Origin: an uncultured Oscillospiraceae bacterium | Lineage (GTDB): Bacteria > Bacillota > Clostridia > Oscillospirales > Oscillospiraceae | Length of the DNA stretch: 64,000 nt | NCBI GenBank assembly: GCA_934512135.1 | Contig: CAKSWT010000016.1 | Location: 15,208 to 79,207 of the forward strand | Reading direction: 5' to 3' | Shown: positions 55,283 to 63,727 of the stretch, one piece after another | Numbering within the stretch: position 1 is the first letter of the stretch | Layout: every line of letters begins with the position of its first letter | Position numbers and translations under genes: made by a program | Notes under the pieces: model-generated | The model's database searches: none | Seen by the model: the letters and a program-made list of their open reading frames with translations, nothing else | Told to the model about the DNA's origin: nothing

Positions 55283-57822
55283 GGCGCTCTTCTCTGCTCC
55301 GACAGTGCCTTATGGCGTTTCTCTCGGCTCTGGGGATGATGCTGGTGATCTACGGAGTGCTGGGTGTGACCCCCTTCGGCGGAAACAGCATCCTTCTGGG
55401 AGACGCCAACGCCCAGTATGTGGACTTCCTGGCCTACTTTCAGGACGTGCTCCGGGGGCGGAACAGTCTGAGCTATACCTTTGGCAAGCTCCTGGGAGAC
55501 TCCGGGATCACCCTGTACAGCTATTATCTGGCCTCCCCCTTCAATGTGCTGGCGGCCCTGGTGCCCAAGGCCTATCTGGATGTGCTGTTTTCCCTTTTGG
55601 TGGCCCTGAAGATCGCCCTGGCCGCAGGGACCATGGCCTTTTTCCTGAACCGGCGGTTCGGGGGGAGGCTGGATGATCTGATTACCCTGCTTCTGGCCCT
55701 GGGCTATGCTCTGGGACAGTTTGCCATGGTGCAGAAGCGGAACATTATGTGGCTGGACGGCTTTTATTTGCTGCCCCTGCTGCTCTGGGGCGTGTATGCC
55801 GCAGTGGCCCAGCGAAAGGTCCTGCCCCTGGGGATTGTCTCTGCGCTCACCATTCTCTTCAACTGGTACACCGGGGGCATCAACTGTCTGTTCAGCATCG
55901 GCTGGTTTGGCTATGAGGCCATCCTCCTGGAGCTCAACACCAAACGCAGTCTCCGGAACCACTGGAAATGCCTTTTTGGCGCCCTGATGCGCTATGGTCT
56001 GTCCATGCTCAGCGGTCTGCTGCTCAGCTGCTGCCTCTTTCTCCCCACCATTCTGGGGCTGCAAAAGGGCCGTGGTGAGCTGGACCTGGATCTGTTCCGC
56101 AATCTGTTCCTCTATCCCCCCCTGGACACCCTTCAGGGGCTGTCCATTGGAGGCGGCGGACTGTACCGGCTGGCGTCCCTGTTCTGCGGCAGTTTTGCCC
56201 TGCTGGGGGCCATCTGCTTCTTCGGAAACCGGCGCATTTCTCTGGGCAGCCGTCTGTTTACCGGGCTGATGGTTCTGGCTGTGGGAATGACCTTTACCTG
56301 GCAGCCTCTGTTTTTGCTGTTCTCCCTGCTCAAGCAGTCGGACAGTCACTGGTGCCGCTACGCCTATACCGGCATCTTCTCCCTGGTATTTGTCGCCGGG
56401 TATTTCTACTCCGCCTGGGACCGGGATAAGGTCTGGCGCCGGTATCTGCCCCTGGCGGCAATGGGCTTCTCCTGTGTGTTTCTGGTCCTTCGGTGGATCT
56501 CCCCCAAGCAGCGGCTGCTACTGGACCTGCTGACGGTGGCCTTTCTTCTGGCAACGGCGGGGCTTCTGGCCCTGTACTGCCGAACGTCCCGGCGGTCCCT
56601 GTCCCTGGCGCTGATGGGCTGCGTGCTTCTGGAGCTGGGCATCAACGGCGCCCTGGTCTCCGGCTACAGTCTTGCCTCCGCCCAGGACTACAACCGAGAC
56701 TACATCACCGCCCAGACCCGGCAGGTGGAGGCCCTGACGGACTATGACCCGGGCCTTTACCGGGTATCCCAGACCTCCACCCGGGTGGAGGATACCACTG
56801 GCATCACCGGCAACTACAGTGAAGCCCTGGTCTATGGCTATTTCTCCACCACCGGCTACTCCTCCGCCGCGGACCACAGCCAATTCACCATGATGGATCG
56901 CCTGGGCTACTCCGGCTGGGGCGCCTGCTTCAACGTGGTGCGCACCTCGATTTTAGGGGCGGATTCCCTGCTGGGGGTGAAATATGTCCTCAGCAAAACT
57001 CCCATTGCAGGCCTGATCCCGGTGGATTCCCTGCCGGAGTGCCAGGGCAAGCAGGTCTATGAAAACCCCTATGCCCTGCCTCTGGCGCTGCGATACACCC
57101 CCGGGGACCTGGTGCAGCGCCAGGCGGAGAATCCCTTTGTCTATCAAAATCAGCTTTACAGCCAGCTGCTGGGCCGGGAGGTGTCCCTGTATCAGCCTGT
57201 GACCTGGTCCAGCCGGGAAACGGACGCCGGTACGGTCTACACCCTGGAGCTCCCCCAATGGAGCTGCGCCGTCTACGGGAACCTGCTCTGGGACAGCTCT
57301 GGTGGATCCTGGCTCACCGCAGGAGACGCCGACCCGGTGCGCTACGGCGCCTGGAACACCCCTTCGGTATTCTATGTCTCCACCCAGGCAGGGGCTTCCA
57401 CCGCCCAGGTGACCCTGGCCCAGGGAGAGGGCTTTCACCTGGCAGACGTTCAGTTCTACGCCCTGGACCTTGCGCTGCTGAAGGAGATCACCGAGGCGCT
57501 CACCGCCCGGCCTGTGGAAAATCTGTCCCTGACCAACGGCAGCGGCAGCTGCCAGGTGACAGATGCCAAGGCCGGAGAAATGCTGCTGCTGTCGGTACCC
57601 TATGACAGTGGCTGGAGCATCCTGCGGAACGGAACACCCGTGACCCCGGAGCGCTTCGCCGATTGCCTCATGGCCATTCCTCTGGACCCAGGCCTCAACC
57701 AAATCACGCTGACCTATCACGTTCCCGGGCTGACGGCAGGTCTTGCCCTGAGCCTCGTGGGGCTGCTGCTCCTAATCGCCCATACTCTGGCGGTGCGGCG
57801 GCTTGGCCGCCGCCTCCGGTAG
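55279..57822 (+). CDS. YfhO-family membrane protein (probable GT-C glycosyltransferase)
   Basis: 847 residues with about a dozen N-terminal membrane helices, a large extracytoplasmic domain (roughly 450-820) and one final helix plus Arg tail. The start 'GGNSILLGDANAQYVDFLAY' has the acidic first-loop motif of GT-C enzymes. In Bacillus YfhO transfers GlcNAc from the lipid carrier loaded by CsbB onto lipoteichoic acid. The DPM1-like gene directly upstream (4-base overlap) fits the same division of labour. The acceptor here is unknown. Confidence 0.9.
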   Translation: MRRSSLLRQCLMAFLSALGMMLVIYGVLGVTPFGGNSILLGDANAQYVDFLAYFQDVLRGRNSLSYTFGKLLGDSGITLYSYYLASPFNVLAALVPKAYLDVLFSLLVALKIALAAGTMAFFLNRRFGGRLDDLITLLLALGYALGQFAMVQKRNIMWLDGFYLLPLLLWGVYAAVAQRKVLPLGIVSALTILFNWYTGGINCLFSIGWFGYEAILLELNTKRSLRNHWKCLFGALMRYGLSMLSGLLLSCCLFLPTILGLQKGRGELDLDLFRNLFLYPPLDTLQGLSIGGGGLYRLASLFCGSFALLGAICFFGNRRISLGSRLFTGLMVLAVGMTFTWQPLFLLFSLLKQSDSHWCRYAYTGIFSLVFVAGYFYSAWDRDKVWRRYLPLAAMGFSCVFLVLRWISPKQRLLLDLLTVAFLLATAGLLALYCRTSRRSLSLALMGCVLLELGINGALVSGYSLASAQDYNRDYITAQTRQVEALTDYDPGLYRVSQTSTRVEDTTGITGNYSEALVYGYFSTTGYSSAADHSQFTMMDRLGYSGWGACFNVVRTSILGADSLLGVKYVLSKTPIAGLIPVDSLPECQGKQVYENPYALPLALRYTPGDLVQRQAENPFVYQNQLYSQLLGREVSLYQPVTWSSRETDAGTVYTLELPQWSCAVYGNLLWDSSGGSWLTAGDADPVRYGAWNTPSVFYVSTQAGASTAQVTLAQGEGFHLADVQFYALDLALLKEITEALTARPVENLSLTNGSGSCQVTDAKAGEMLLLSVPYDSGWSILRNGTPVTPERFADCLMAIPLDPGLNQITLTYHVPGLTAGLALSLVGLLLLIAHTLAVRRLGRRLR

Positions 57823-57830
57823 ATGCAACG

Positions 57831-57861
57831 AGAGCCGACTCTTTCTCAAGAGTCGGCTCTT
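57831..57861. terminator. Bidirectional terminator between yfhO-like and ABC exporter genes
   Basis: AGAGCCGACTCTT, TCTC loop, AAGAGTCGGCTCTT between convergent units. Confidence 0.85.
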
Positions 57862-57901
57862 CCATCCTTGGAGGCCCCGGCGGGCACGTCCGGGGCAGGT
57901 T

Positions 57902-59776
57902 TCACTTGGCATAGTACTGGGCCTGGGCATTCCACAGCTGATAGTATTTCCCGCTTATATCGGCCACAAGCGTGTCGTGGGAGCCCTGCTGGATGACTGC
58001 CCCCTGGTGGAACACGGCGATTTCGTCGCAGAACTTGCAGGAGGACAGCCGGTGGGAGATGAAAATCGACGTCCTGTCTCCTACGATCTCGTTGAACTTG
58101 CTGTATATCTCCGCCTCGGCCACGGGGTCAAGGGCCGCCGTGGGCTCATCTAGGATGATAAAGGGCGCATCCTTGTACAGCGCCCGGGCAATGGCGATCT
58201 TCTGAGCCTCGCCGCCGGACACCTCCACTCCGTCCTCCGTCAGCTCCTTGTAGAGCATGGTATCCAGCCCCTTTTCCATCTGGGAAAGCCGCTCCCCAAA
58301 GCCCGCATCAATCAGGGCCTTGCCCGCCCGCTCCCGGTCATAGAGGCTGCGTCCCGCCACGTTACAGCCCAAGGGCTGGTCCAGCAGCTGAAAGTCCTGA
58401 AACACCACGGAAAATATCCCCATGTAGTCCTCATGGCGGTATTTGCGGATGTCGATACCGTTGAGCAGAATCTGTCCCTCCTGGGGGTCGTACAGGCGGC
58501 AGAGGAGCTTAATAAAGGTGGTCTTTCCGCTGCCGTTTTCCCCTACAATGGCCAGCCGCCTGCCCACCTGGAACTTCATATTCACATGGCGCAGCGCCCA
58601 GATGTCCGAGCCGGGATACCGAAAGGACACGTCCCGGAACTCCACGTCATACTGACGATCAGACCGCTTCTCAGTGGTGAGGCTTCCCTGGTACATGGAA
58701 TTGGGGATGTCCAGGAAACTGTAGATGGTCTTGAGGAACTGGGCGTTGGTCCGCATCTGGTTGACGGTGTCCAGCAGCAGAGCGGCGTTGCCGGAAAATG
58801 TGGTCACGGCGCTGACATACTGGGTCACGCTGCCGATGCCGAAGGCGCCCCCCAGGGCCTTGAGACACACAAACACATACACCACGCCAGACAGGGCAGC
58901 AGGCAACACGGCAGACATGGCCTTACTCGGCCCCACGGTAGTCTCAAACACCTTGGCATAGCGGGACCCCACGCCAAACATATTCACCCTGCGGACATAA
59001 TGCTCCGCCAACTCACTCTGGCGGTATATTCGACGATCCATGTCCTTTTCCTTGTTTCCCGGTGTGACAAAGACAAAATGGCCAAATACGCGGTTGCCAA
59101 AGCGCGCGTCCTCCGCCAAATCCCCCCAGACGGAATTGGCCCTGCCGCCCAGCACCGGCCCCAGGCAGGTAACGGCGGCAATCAGCAGGAGGATCCCCAC
59201 CAGGAACACCGGGTGGTTGAGAGCGGTCAAGGCACCCCCGGAAGCCGGGACCTTGCGGGTAAATAGGCTCACCGTCAGGACGGCGGCCCCCAAAATCCCC
59301 GTGATCCCCTGAACTGCCTGAATGAAGTACATCTTAATCCGTGGGAAGCCCCAGCCGCCCCAGTTGGTGTTCTGCTGGATTTGAGAAAACAGATCCCGGG
59401 TTTCCTGCTTGTCGCAGTCCCCATAGTCCATCCCCAGGAACTTCTCGGTATACAGGGCCTGTGCCTGGTTGTCATACAGCTCGTCGCGGAGATTCTGCCA
59501 CCGCTCCAATATGGCCTTGAGCAGCTCTGTGGCAGCGGTGACGGCCACAATCAGTAAGGCCCATTTTCCCAGGACCTCCGGTCTGCGAAGGGTGGAAAGC
59601 TCATTGATGAGCTGGGCAGAGAGCCAGATCACCCCATAGGGAGCGGCCGCCCCCACTTCGGCGCTGAGAATAAAAGGCGCAAAGCACCCCGGTGCGGCCC
59701 GGCGCATATCCCCCACCGCCCGGCGATGGAGGGCAAAGGTCTCCCGCAGGCTCAAGCCCTCAGGTTTCTTCTTCAT
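57902..59776 (-). CDS. ABC exporter half-transporter (second subunit)
   Basis: 624 residues: type IV exporter membrane domain with six helices (about 25-340), then a nucleotide-binding domain with Walker A 'GENGSGKTT', signature 'VSGGEAQKIAIARAL' and Walker B 'FIILDEPTAALDP', all catalytic residues intact. The ATG has AAGGAGG at 7 bases and lies inside the end of the first subunit gene (17-base overlap), indicating a heterodimer. Substrate unknown. The neighbouring two-component system suggests a peptide, antibiotic or envelope-stress ligand. Confidence 0.92.
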   Translation of the reverse strand: MKKKPEGLSLRETFALHRRAVGDMRRAAPGCFAPFILSAEVGAAAPYGVIWLSAQLINELSTLRRPEVLGKWALLIVAVTAATELLKAILERWQNLRDELYDNQAQALYTEKFLGMDYGDCDKQETRDLFSQIQQNTNWGGWGFPRIKMYFIQAVQGITGILGAAVLTVSLFTRKVPASGGALTALNHPVFLVGILLLIAAVTCLGPVLGGRANSVWGDLAEDARFGNRVFGHFVFVTPGNKEKDMDRRIYRQSELAEHYVRRVNMFGVGSRYAKVFETTVGPSKAMSAVLPAALSGVVYVFVCLKALGGAFGIGSVTQYVSAVTTFSGNAALLLDTVNQMRTNAQFLKTIYSFLDIPNSMYQGSLTTEKRSDRQYDVEFRDVSFRYPGSDIWALRHVNMKFQVGRRLAIVGENGSGKTTFIKLLCRLYDPQEGQILLNGIDIRKYRHEDYMGIFSVVFQDFQLLDQPLGCNVAGRSLYDRERAGKALIDAGFGERLSQMEKGLDTMLYKELTEDGVEVSGGEAQKIAIARALYKDAPFIILDEPTAALDPVAEAEIYSKFNEIVGDRTSIFISHRLSSCKFCDEIAVFHQGAVIQQGSHDTLVADISGKYYQLWNAQAQYYAK

Positions 59777-61583
59777 CCTGGGCACCTCCTTCCTGATAGT
59801 AGCGGCTCTGGACCGCAAAGAGCCGGGCATAAGCGCCGCCCTTGGCCAGCAGCGCCTGATGGGTGCCCTCCTCGGCGATGCCGCCGTCTGCGATAAAGAC
59901 AATGCGGTCGCAGAACCGGGTGGAGGCCAACCGGTGGGAGATAAACACGGAGGTTTTGCCTGCCGTCATATCGCTGTACTTTTGGTAAATGTCGTTTTCC
60001 GCAATGGGGTCCAGCGCCGCCGTGGGCTCGTCCAAAACCAAAATGGGGCCGTCCTTATACAGGGCCCTGGCCAGCATCAGCCGCTGGGTTTGGCCGCCGG
60101 AGAGCTGCACCCCGTCCAGATAGACCTCCCGGCCAAAGTGAGTATTCACCCCCTGGGGAAATTTTGCCATGGTCTCCGTCAGGCCGGCCTGGGCAAGGCA
60201 GCGTTGCACCTTCTCCAGGTCAATCTCCTGAGCAGTCTGGGCGACGCACTCTGCAATGGTGGTATCCAAAATAGAAAACCCCTGAAACACGGCAGAAAAG
60301 AGCTTGTAATACGCACTGCGGTTAAATTCCCGAATATCCTGGCCGTTTAGCAGCACCCGGCCCTCCGTAGGGTCGTAAAAGCCGCACAGCAGCATCACCA
60401 TGGTGGTTTTTCCGGCGCCGTTTAAGCCCACAATCGCCAGCTTTTCCCCGGGATGGATGGTCAGATTCATATGCTTCAGAATGTCCTTTTCCGTACCCGG
60501 ATAGCGGAAGGACACATTTTCCAGCCGCAGCTCATATCCCTGGGCCACCGGCGGCTGTAGGCCGTCCTCAAACCGGAAGGGCTCCGGGAGATTCAGGTAC
60601 TCCTGCACCTTGGACAGGTCAATGCTCTCCTGATGGAGCCGGCTGAGCTGGGACAGTATGCCGGTGACCCAGGCCGTAAAGCCGCTTACCGCAGTGAAAT
60701 ACAGCAAAAACGTCGATGCGGGCCATCCCTGCTCCAGGGTCTGCCAAATCAGATAGGCATAGGCCAGGCCGCTGCGGAGAAGGGTCAGCGTCACGTCTAC
60801 CACATTGGCCCAGAGGTAGGTCTTCTCCCGGCGGGCAACAAAGGCGGCAAGGGCCTTCATGGATTTCATTCTCAGCTCCCGAAGCCACGGGGCCAGACCG
60901 AACACCCGAATCTCCTTGGCCAGCTGGACCTTCCGGGGCTGCTCCAGAAAGTAGTTTAGCTCCTTGTCATAGGTCTCCCGCTCCTCCCGGTGGCGGTATT
61001 CCCACTGGCTGATGTAGTGGGAAACCAAAAATCCCACCGCCGCAGTCCCCATCACCACCAGCAGCAAAAACGCATTCAAGCGGGAGAGCAGCAGCAGATA
61101 GACCACAAATCCCCCCACATTGGTCAGCAGCTCCGTCAGGGTCCGCCAAATATGCTCCGCCGCATCATCGTTGCCGTTGGTAGCCTGCTGGGCCTGCTCC
61201 TCCAGCCTCAGCATTTTGGGGTCGTGGACGTTGGGGTAGGATGTCTCGCTGCTTTTCCGGGAGATTTTCCGGATGACGGCGCAGCGGACGTCGATCTCGG
61301 CGGGCATCCGCACTGCCTCGCAATAGGCCCTGGCCCCCTGCAACAGCAATAATATCGCCGTGAATCCCCCGATGGCCCTCAGCAGCTCCCCCACAGGCGC
61401 CCCCTGCTCCACCTTCGCCAGAATTTCCGGCGCAATATAGAGCTGCGCCAGGTTCAGGGCCACCTGGATGGCGGCGGCGATCAGGCACATAACCAGCACC
61501 CGCCTGCGGGTATTCCAGGCTGTTTGCACCATGAACCAGAGGTTCTGGGGGATGCTGTATTTTGGTTTTTCCTTATGTCCCAT
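59760..61583 (-). CDS. ABC exporter half-transporter (first subunit)
   Basis: 607 residues with the same architecture: six membrane helices (about 30-330), Walker A 'GLNGAGKTT', signature 'LSGGQTQRLMLARAL', Walker B 'ILVLDEPTAALDP'. Both subunits therefore have normal catalytic sites, unlike heterodimers with one degenerate site. No peptidase C39 domain is fused. It lies 96 bases downstream of the kinase gene, and that gap contains direct repeats and a terminator-like hairpin. Confidence 0.92.
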   Translation of the reverse strand: MGHKEKPKYSIPQNLWFMVQTAWNTRRRVLVMCLIAAAIQVALNLAQLYIAPEILAKVEQGAPVGELLRAIGGFTAILLLLQGARAYCEAVRMPAEIDVRCAVIRKISRKSSETSYPNVHDPKMLRLEEQAQQATNGNDDAAEHIWRTLTELLTNVGGFVVYLLLLSRLNAFLLLVVMGTAAVGFLVSHYISQWEYRHREERETYDKELNYFLEQPRKVQLAKEIRVFGLAPWLRELRMKSMKALAAFVARREKTYLWANVVDVTLTLLRSGLAYAYLIWQTLEQGWPASTFLLYFTAVSGFTAWVTGILSQLSRLHQESIDLSKVQEYLNLPEPFRFEDGLQPPVAQGYELRLENVSFRYPGTEKDILKHMNLTIHPGEKLAIVGLNGAGKTTMVMLLCGFYDPTEGRVLLNGQDIREFNRSAYYKLFSAVFQGFSILDTTIAECVAQTAQEIDLEKVQRCLAQAGLTETMAKFPQGVNTHFGREVYLDGVQLSGGQTQRLMLARALYKDGPILVLDEPTAALDPIAENDIYQKYSDMTAGKTSVFISHRLASTRFCDRIVFIADGGIAEEGTHQALLAKGGAYARLFAVQSRYYQEGGAQDEEET

Positions 61584-61619
61584 GTTTTCTCACCTCACGG
61601 TCTTATCCTACCACAAAAA

Positions 61620-61671
61620 ATTCGCCCCCGGTGTGATTCGGGGACGAATCGCCGCTTTCGGGGGACGAATT
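61620..61671 (-). promoter_or_regulatory. Direct repeats and terminator-like hairpin before exporter genes
   Basis: Minus strand ATTCGTCCC occurs twice with starts exactly 21 bases apart (61662-61670 and 61641-61649). The second copy is the 5' arm of an 11-bp stem with CGGGGGCGAAT followed by TTTTTT. Two 9-bp direct repeats two helical turns apart are the usual geometry of LytTR-family operators, and a LytTR regulator is encoded in this operon. Downstream lies a poor -10 (TAGGAT) without a -35. Confidence 0.5.
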
Positions 61672-61679
61672 GCAGCCGC

Positions 61680-62351
61680 CTACATCTGGGGCAGCAGAAT
61701 CTCGGTGGTAAAGGCTCCGTCCTCGCTGTTCCGGCTAATGTAGCCCTCCAGCCGGTCCACAATGGCATCTATGCTGACCAGGCCCAAGCCGTGGCCTTCT
61801 CCCTTGGTGCTGGGAAACCGCCTTCCCGCCTTCCGCATTTTCTTTCCGGCGGTAAAATTGGTAAAGGAGATGTAGAGCTGGGTGTTCTTCATGTCCATGT
61901 ACACCCGGATGCACCGCTGGTCCGGCGGGAGCTGCATACTGGCTTCCATGGCGTTGTCAAAGAGATTGCCGAGAATACAGCACAGGTCGATCTCCGAGAA
62001 GCTCAGCTGAACGGGAATATGGGCATCCGCCACCACCGCAATCCCCTTCGCCTTGGCCAGGGAGATCTTGGAGTTGAGAATGGCATCGGTCATAGGATTA
62101 CCGGTTTTTATGACGGTATCCACGGTGGTCAGGTCCTGGTCCAGCAGGTCGAGATAGCGCCGGATGGCCTCCCAGTCCTCCAGCGCGGCGTAGGCCTTCA
62201 TGGTCTGGATATGATTGCGGTAGTCATGGCGCCAGCCCCGGATCTGGCGGTACATATGGTCCACCTCCCGGTAGTGGGTCTCCATAAGCTCCCGCTGATA
62301 GGCGGTGATCTTCTTGTCAATTTTCTTGGAAAACAGCCCCAATGTTCTCAC
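61680..62351 (-). CDS. GHKL histidine kinase without membrane sensor (AgrC-like)
   Basis: 223 residues. H-box 'WRHDYRNHIQTM' (His42), N-box 'LGNLFDNAMEA' and G-box 'GEGHGLGLVSI' are all present, as in AgrC/ComD kinases, but the 5-7 membrane helices that normally bind the peptide are absent and the protein begins about 40 residues before the H-box. GTG start overlapping the regulator stop by 4 bases (GTGA). It is either a soluble kinase working with another sensor or a truncated AgrC. Confidence 0.9.
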   Translation of the reverse strand: MRTLGLFSKKIDKKITAYQRELMETHYREVDHMYRQIRGWRHDYRNHIQTMKAYAALEDWEAIRRYLDLLDQDLTTVDTVIKTGNPMTDAILNSKISLAKAKGIAVVADAHIPVQLSFSEIDLCCILGNLFDNAMEASMQLPPDQRCIRVYMDMKNTQLYISFTNFTAGKKMRKAGRRFPSTKGEGHGLGLVSIDAIVDRLEGYISRNSEDGAFTTEILLPQM

Positions 62352-63046
62352 CTCATGTTGATGATTGCCCGGTTTACCCCCTCATAGGCTCCCCGCGGAA
62401 GCGGAATAACCGTCCCGTCGCTGAGGCGAATCTCTCTCCTGGTGACTCGGCTGATTCGTGTCAGGTTCACCACCACGGAGCGCCCCACACGGTAGAAGCG
62501 CGGATCCAGCTGCTGCTCCAGGCTTTGCAGTGTCATTTTCACGGTGACCTCCGACGTGGCGTGGACGGTAATATAGTTGCCGGACACCTCCGCATACCAG
62601 ATTTGATAGATGGGAACCCCCACCAACTCACCGCCCACCTGGAAGTACAGGACTTTTTCGTTTTTGGCCAGCTTCTCCGCCGCCCGGTCCAGCACCAACC
62701 GGAGCTTTTCCTCCCTGACCGGTTTTATCAGGTAATGCAGCGCCGCCACCTCGTAGCCCTCCGAAATATAATCGGAGTAGCCGGTGATGAACACAATCTG
62801 GAGGGTGTCATTATGCTCCCGCAGCCCCTTGGCCATGGTCACCCCGTCCATGGCGCCCATTTCGATGTCCAGCAGCAGCATGTCATAGTCGCTTTCCTCA
62901 GCGTAACGGAACAGGAAGCGCTCGGCGGAGGAGAAGTCGTCGATCTGCACCGTGTGACCACGGTCCGCCGCCCAGCCGGTCACCATATTCCAAACATACT
63001 GCCTATCTGCGTAGGAATCATCGCAAATCGCAATTTTGTAGTGCAT
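62348..63046 (-). CDS. LytTR-family response regulator
   Basis: 232 residues: receiver domain (about 3-120, phospho-acceptor Asp60 in 'LLLDIEMG', Lys in 'LIKPV') and a LytTR DNA-binding domain (about 130-230, 'WYAEVSGNYITVHATSE', 'FYRVGRSVVVNLTRISRV'). Same class as AgrA. First gene of the operon with the soluble GHKL kinase and both exporter subunits. AGGGAGAG lies 8 bases before the ATG. Confidence 0.95.
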   Translation of the reverse strand: MHYKIAICDDSYADRQYVWNMVTGWAADRGHTVQIDDFSSAERFLFRYAEESDYDMLLLDIEMGAMDGVTMAKGLREHNDTLQIVFITGYSDYISEGYEVAALHYLIKPVREEKLRLVLDRAAEKLAKNEKVLYFQVGGELVGVPIYQIWYAEVSGNYITVHATSEVTVKMTLQSLEQQLDPRFYRVGRSVVVNLTRISRVTRREIRLSDGTVIPLPRGAYEGVNRAIINMR

Positions 63047-63078
63047 GCTCCATTCTCTCCCTCCTGCTGCTATCTGGT

Positions 63079-63107
63079 ATTATAATATTTCTTCCCTGCG
63101 CCGTCAA
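63079..63107 (-). promoter_or_regulatory. Promoter of response regulator-kinase-exporter operon
   Basis: Minus strand TTGACG, 17-base spacer, consensus TATAAT, 33 bases before the regulator start. The -35 overlaps the end of the membrane-protein remnant. Confidence 0.8.
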
Positions 63108-63280
63108 TTTTTTTGCCGGAGGGAGAGAGGCAGCATAGCGCCAAGCAGCATGAAAGCGTTCAGCACAAAGCCGTAGACGACCGCCGTGACAAAGGAGAAG
63201 AGATACGACACGCGGAAGCGCCGCAGCGGCAGGCACATGGCGAGCAGCAGCCCCGCCTGCAAAGTATGCTGATTCGATCA
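63104..63280 (-). pseudogene. Remnant of a YitT/YczE-like membrane protein (C-terminal fragment)
   Basis: The minus frame reads 'LQAGLLLAMCLPLRRFRVSY', then 'LFSFVTAVVYGFVLNAF', a two-helix pattern typical of the C-terminal half of YczE/YitT (DUF6198-like) membrane proteins, and stops at TGA. An in-frame stop and unrelated AT-rich sequence precede it near 63280, and I find no start codon or ribosome site. It looks like the leftover of a gene truncated by a rearrangement. Family assignment rests on a short stretch. Confidence 0.45.
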
Positions 63281-63590
63281 ACGCATCATATTCGGTTCTC
63301 AGAATCCCCCAGAACGGAAATTTCGCTTTTCAAATCTGTCTACATGGATGCCAGACAGAACGAATGAAAATATGCCGTGATAAGGGTTGAAAATCAAGGA
63401 TTTTCTTCGCTGTAAGCAATGCGGGCAAGCTTTCCCTTGTGATGATATTCCTTCCACGGATTTATCGTTAGAGCGCAAATAAGTGTTGATTTTGGCGTTG
63501 TTTTGAAGCCGCCGGAGCACAACGGATAAGCGCTTTTGCGATGCCTATTTAGGCGCTGGCAGAGGGTTCTTTGCGGGCTTTGCTATCCCC
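63281..63590. other. Gene-poor AT-richer junction segment
   Basis: About 310 bases without a convincing gene. A 73-codon minus frame over it (63299-63520) contains 'CPHCLQRR' but has no ribosome site or recognisable homology. Base composition is lower in G+C than elsewhere in the window, suggesting a scar from inserted DNA. Confidence 0.4.
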
Positions 63591-63727
63591 CTATTGAATG
63601 ATTCCGGTTTCCTGCGCTTCCTCAAACATCTTCGCCAGCTCCGTACCGCTCTCCTGCATGGCAACGGAAAAAACCAAGTATTTATTTACCCAAGGAAGAC
63701 TTATATACCTGCGAATAAGCCACCAAT
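63591..63727 (-). pseudogene. Fragment of an unidentified coding sequence
   Basis: A minus frame ending at TAG (63591-63593) reads 'VFSVAMQESGTELAKMFEEA' followed by 'QETGIIQ', which looks like the helical end of a real protein. The frame continues upstream without an obvious start and abuts the MerR-like stop. No name can be given. Confidence 0.3.

Noticed and set aside
63018..63281. An 87-codon minus frame rich in Ala and Arg near the response regulator
   Set aside because: A different frame of the same strand gives a clear membrane-protein fragment, and the Ala/Arg frame is its shadow.
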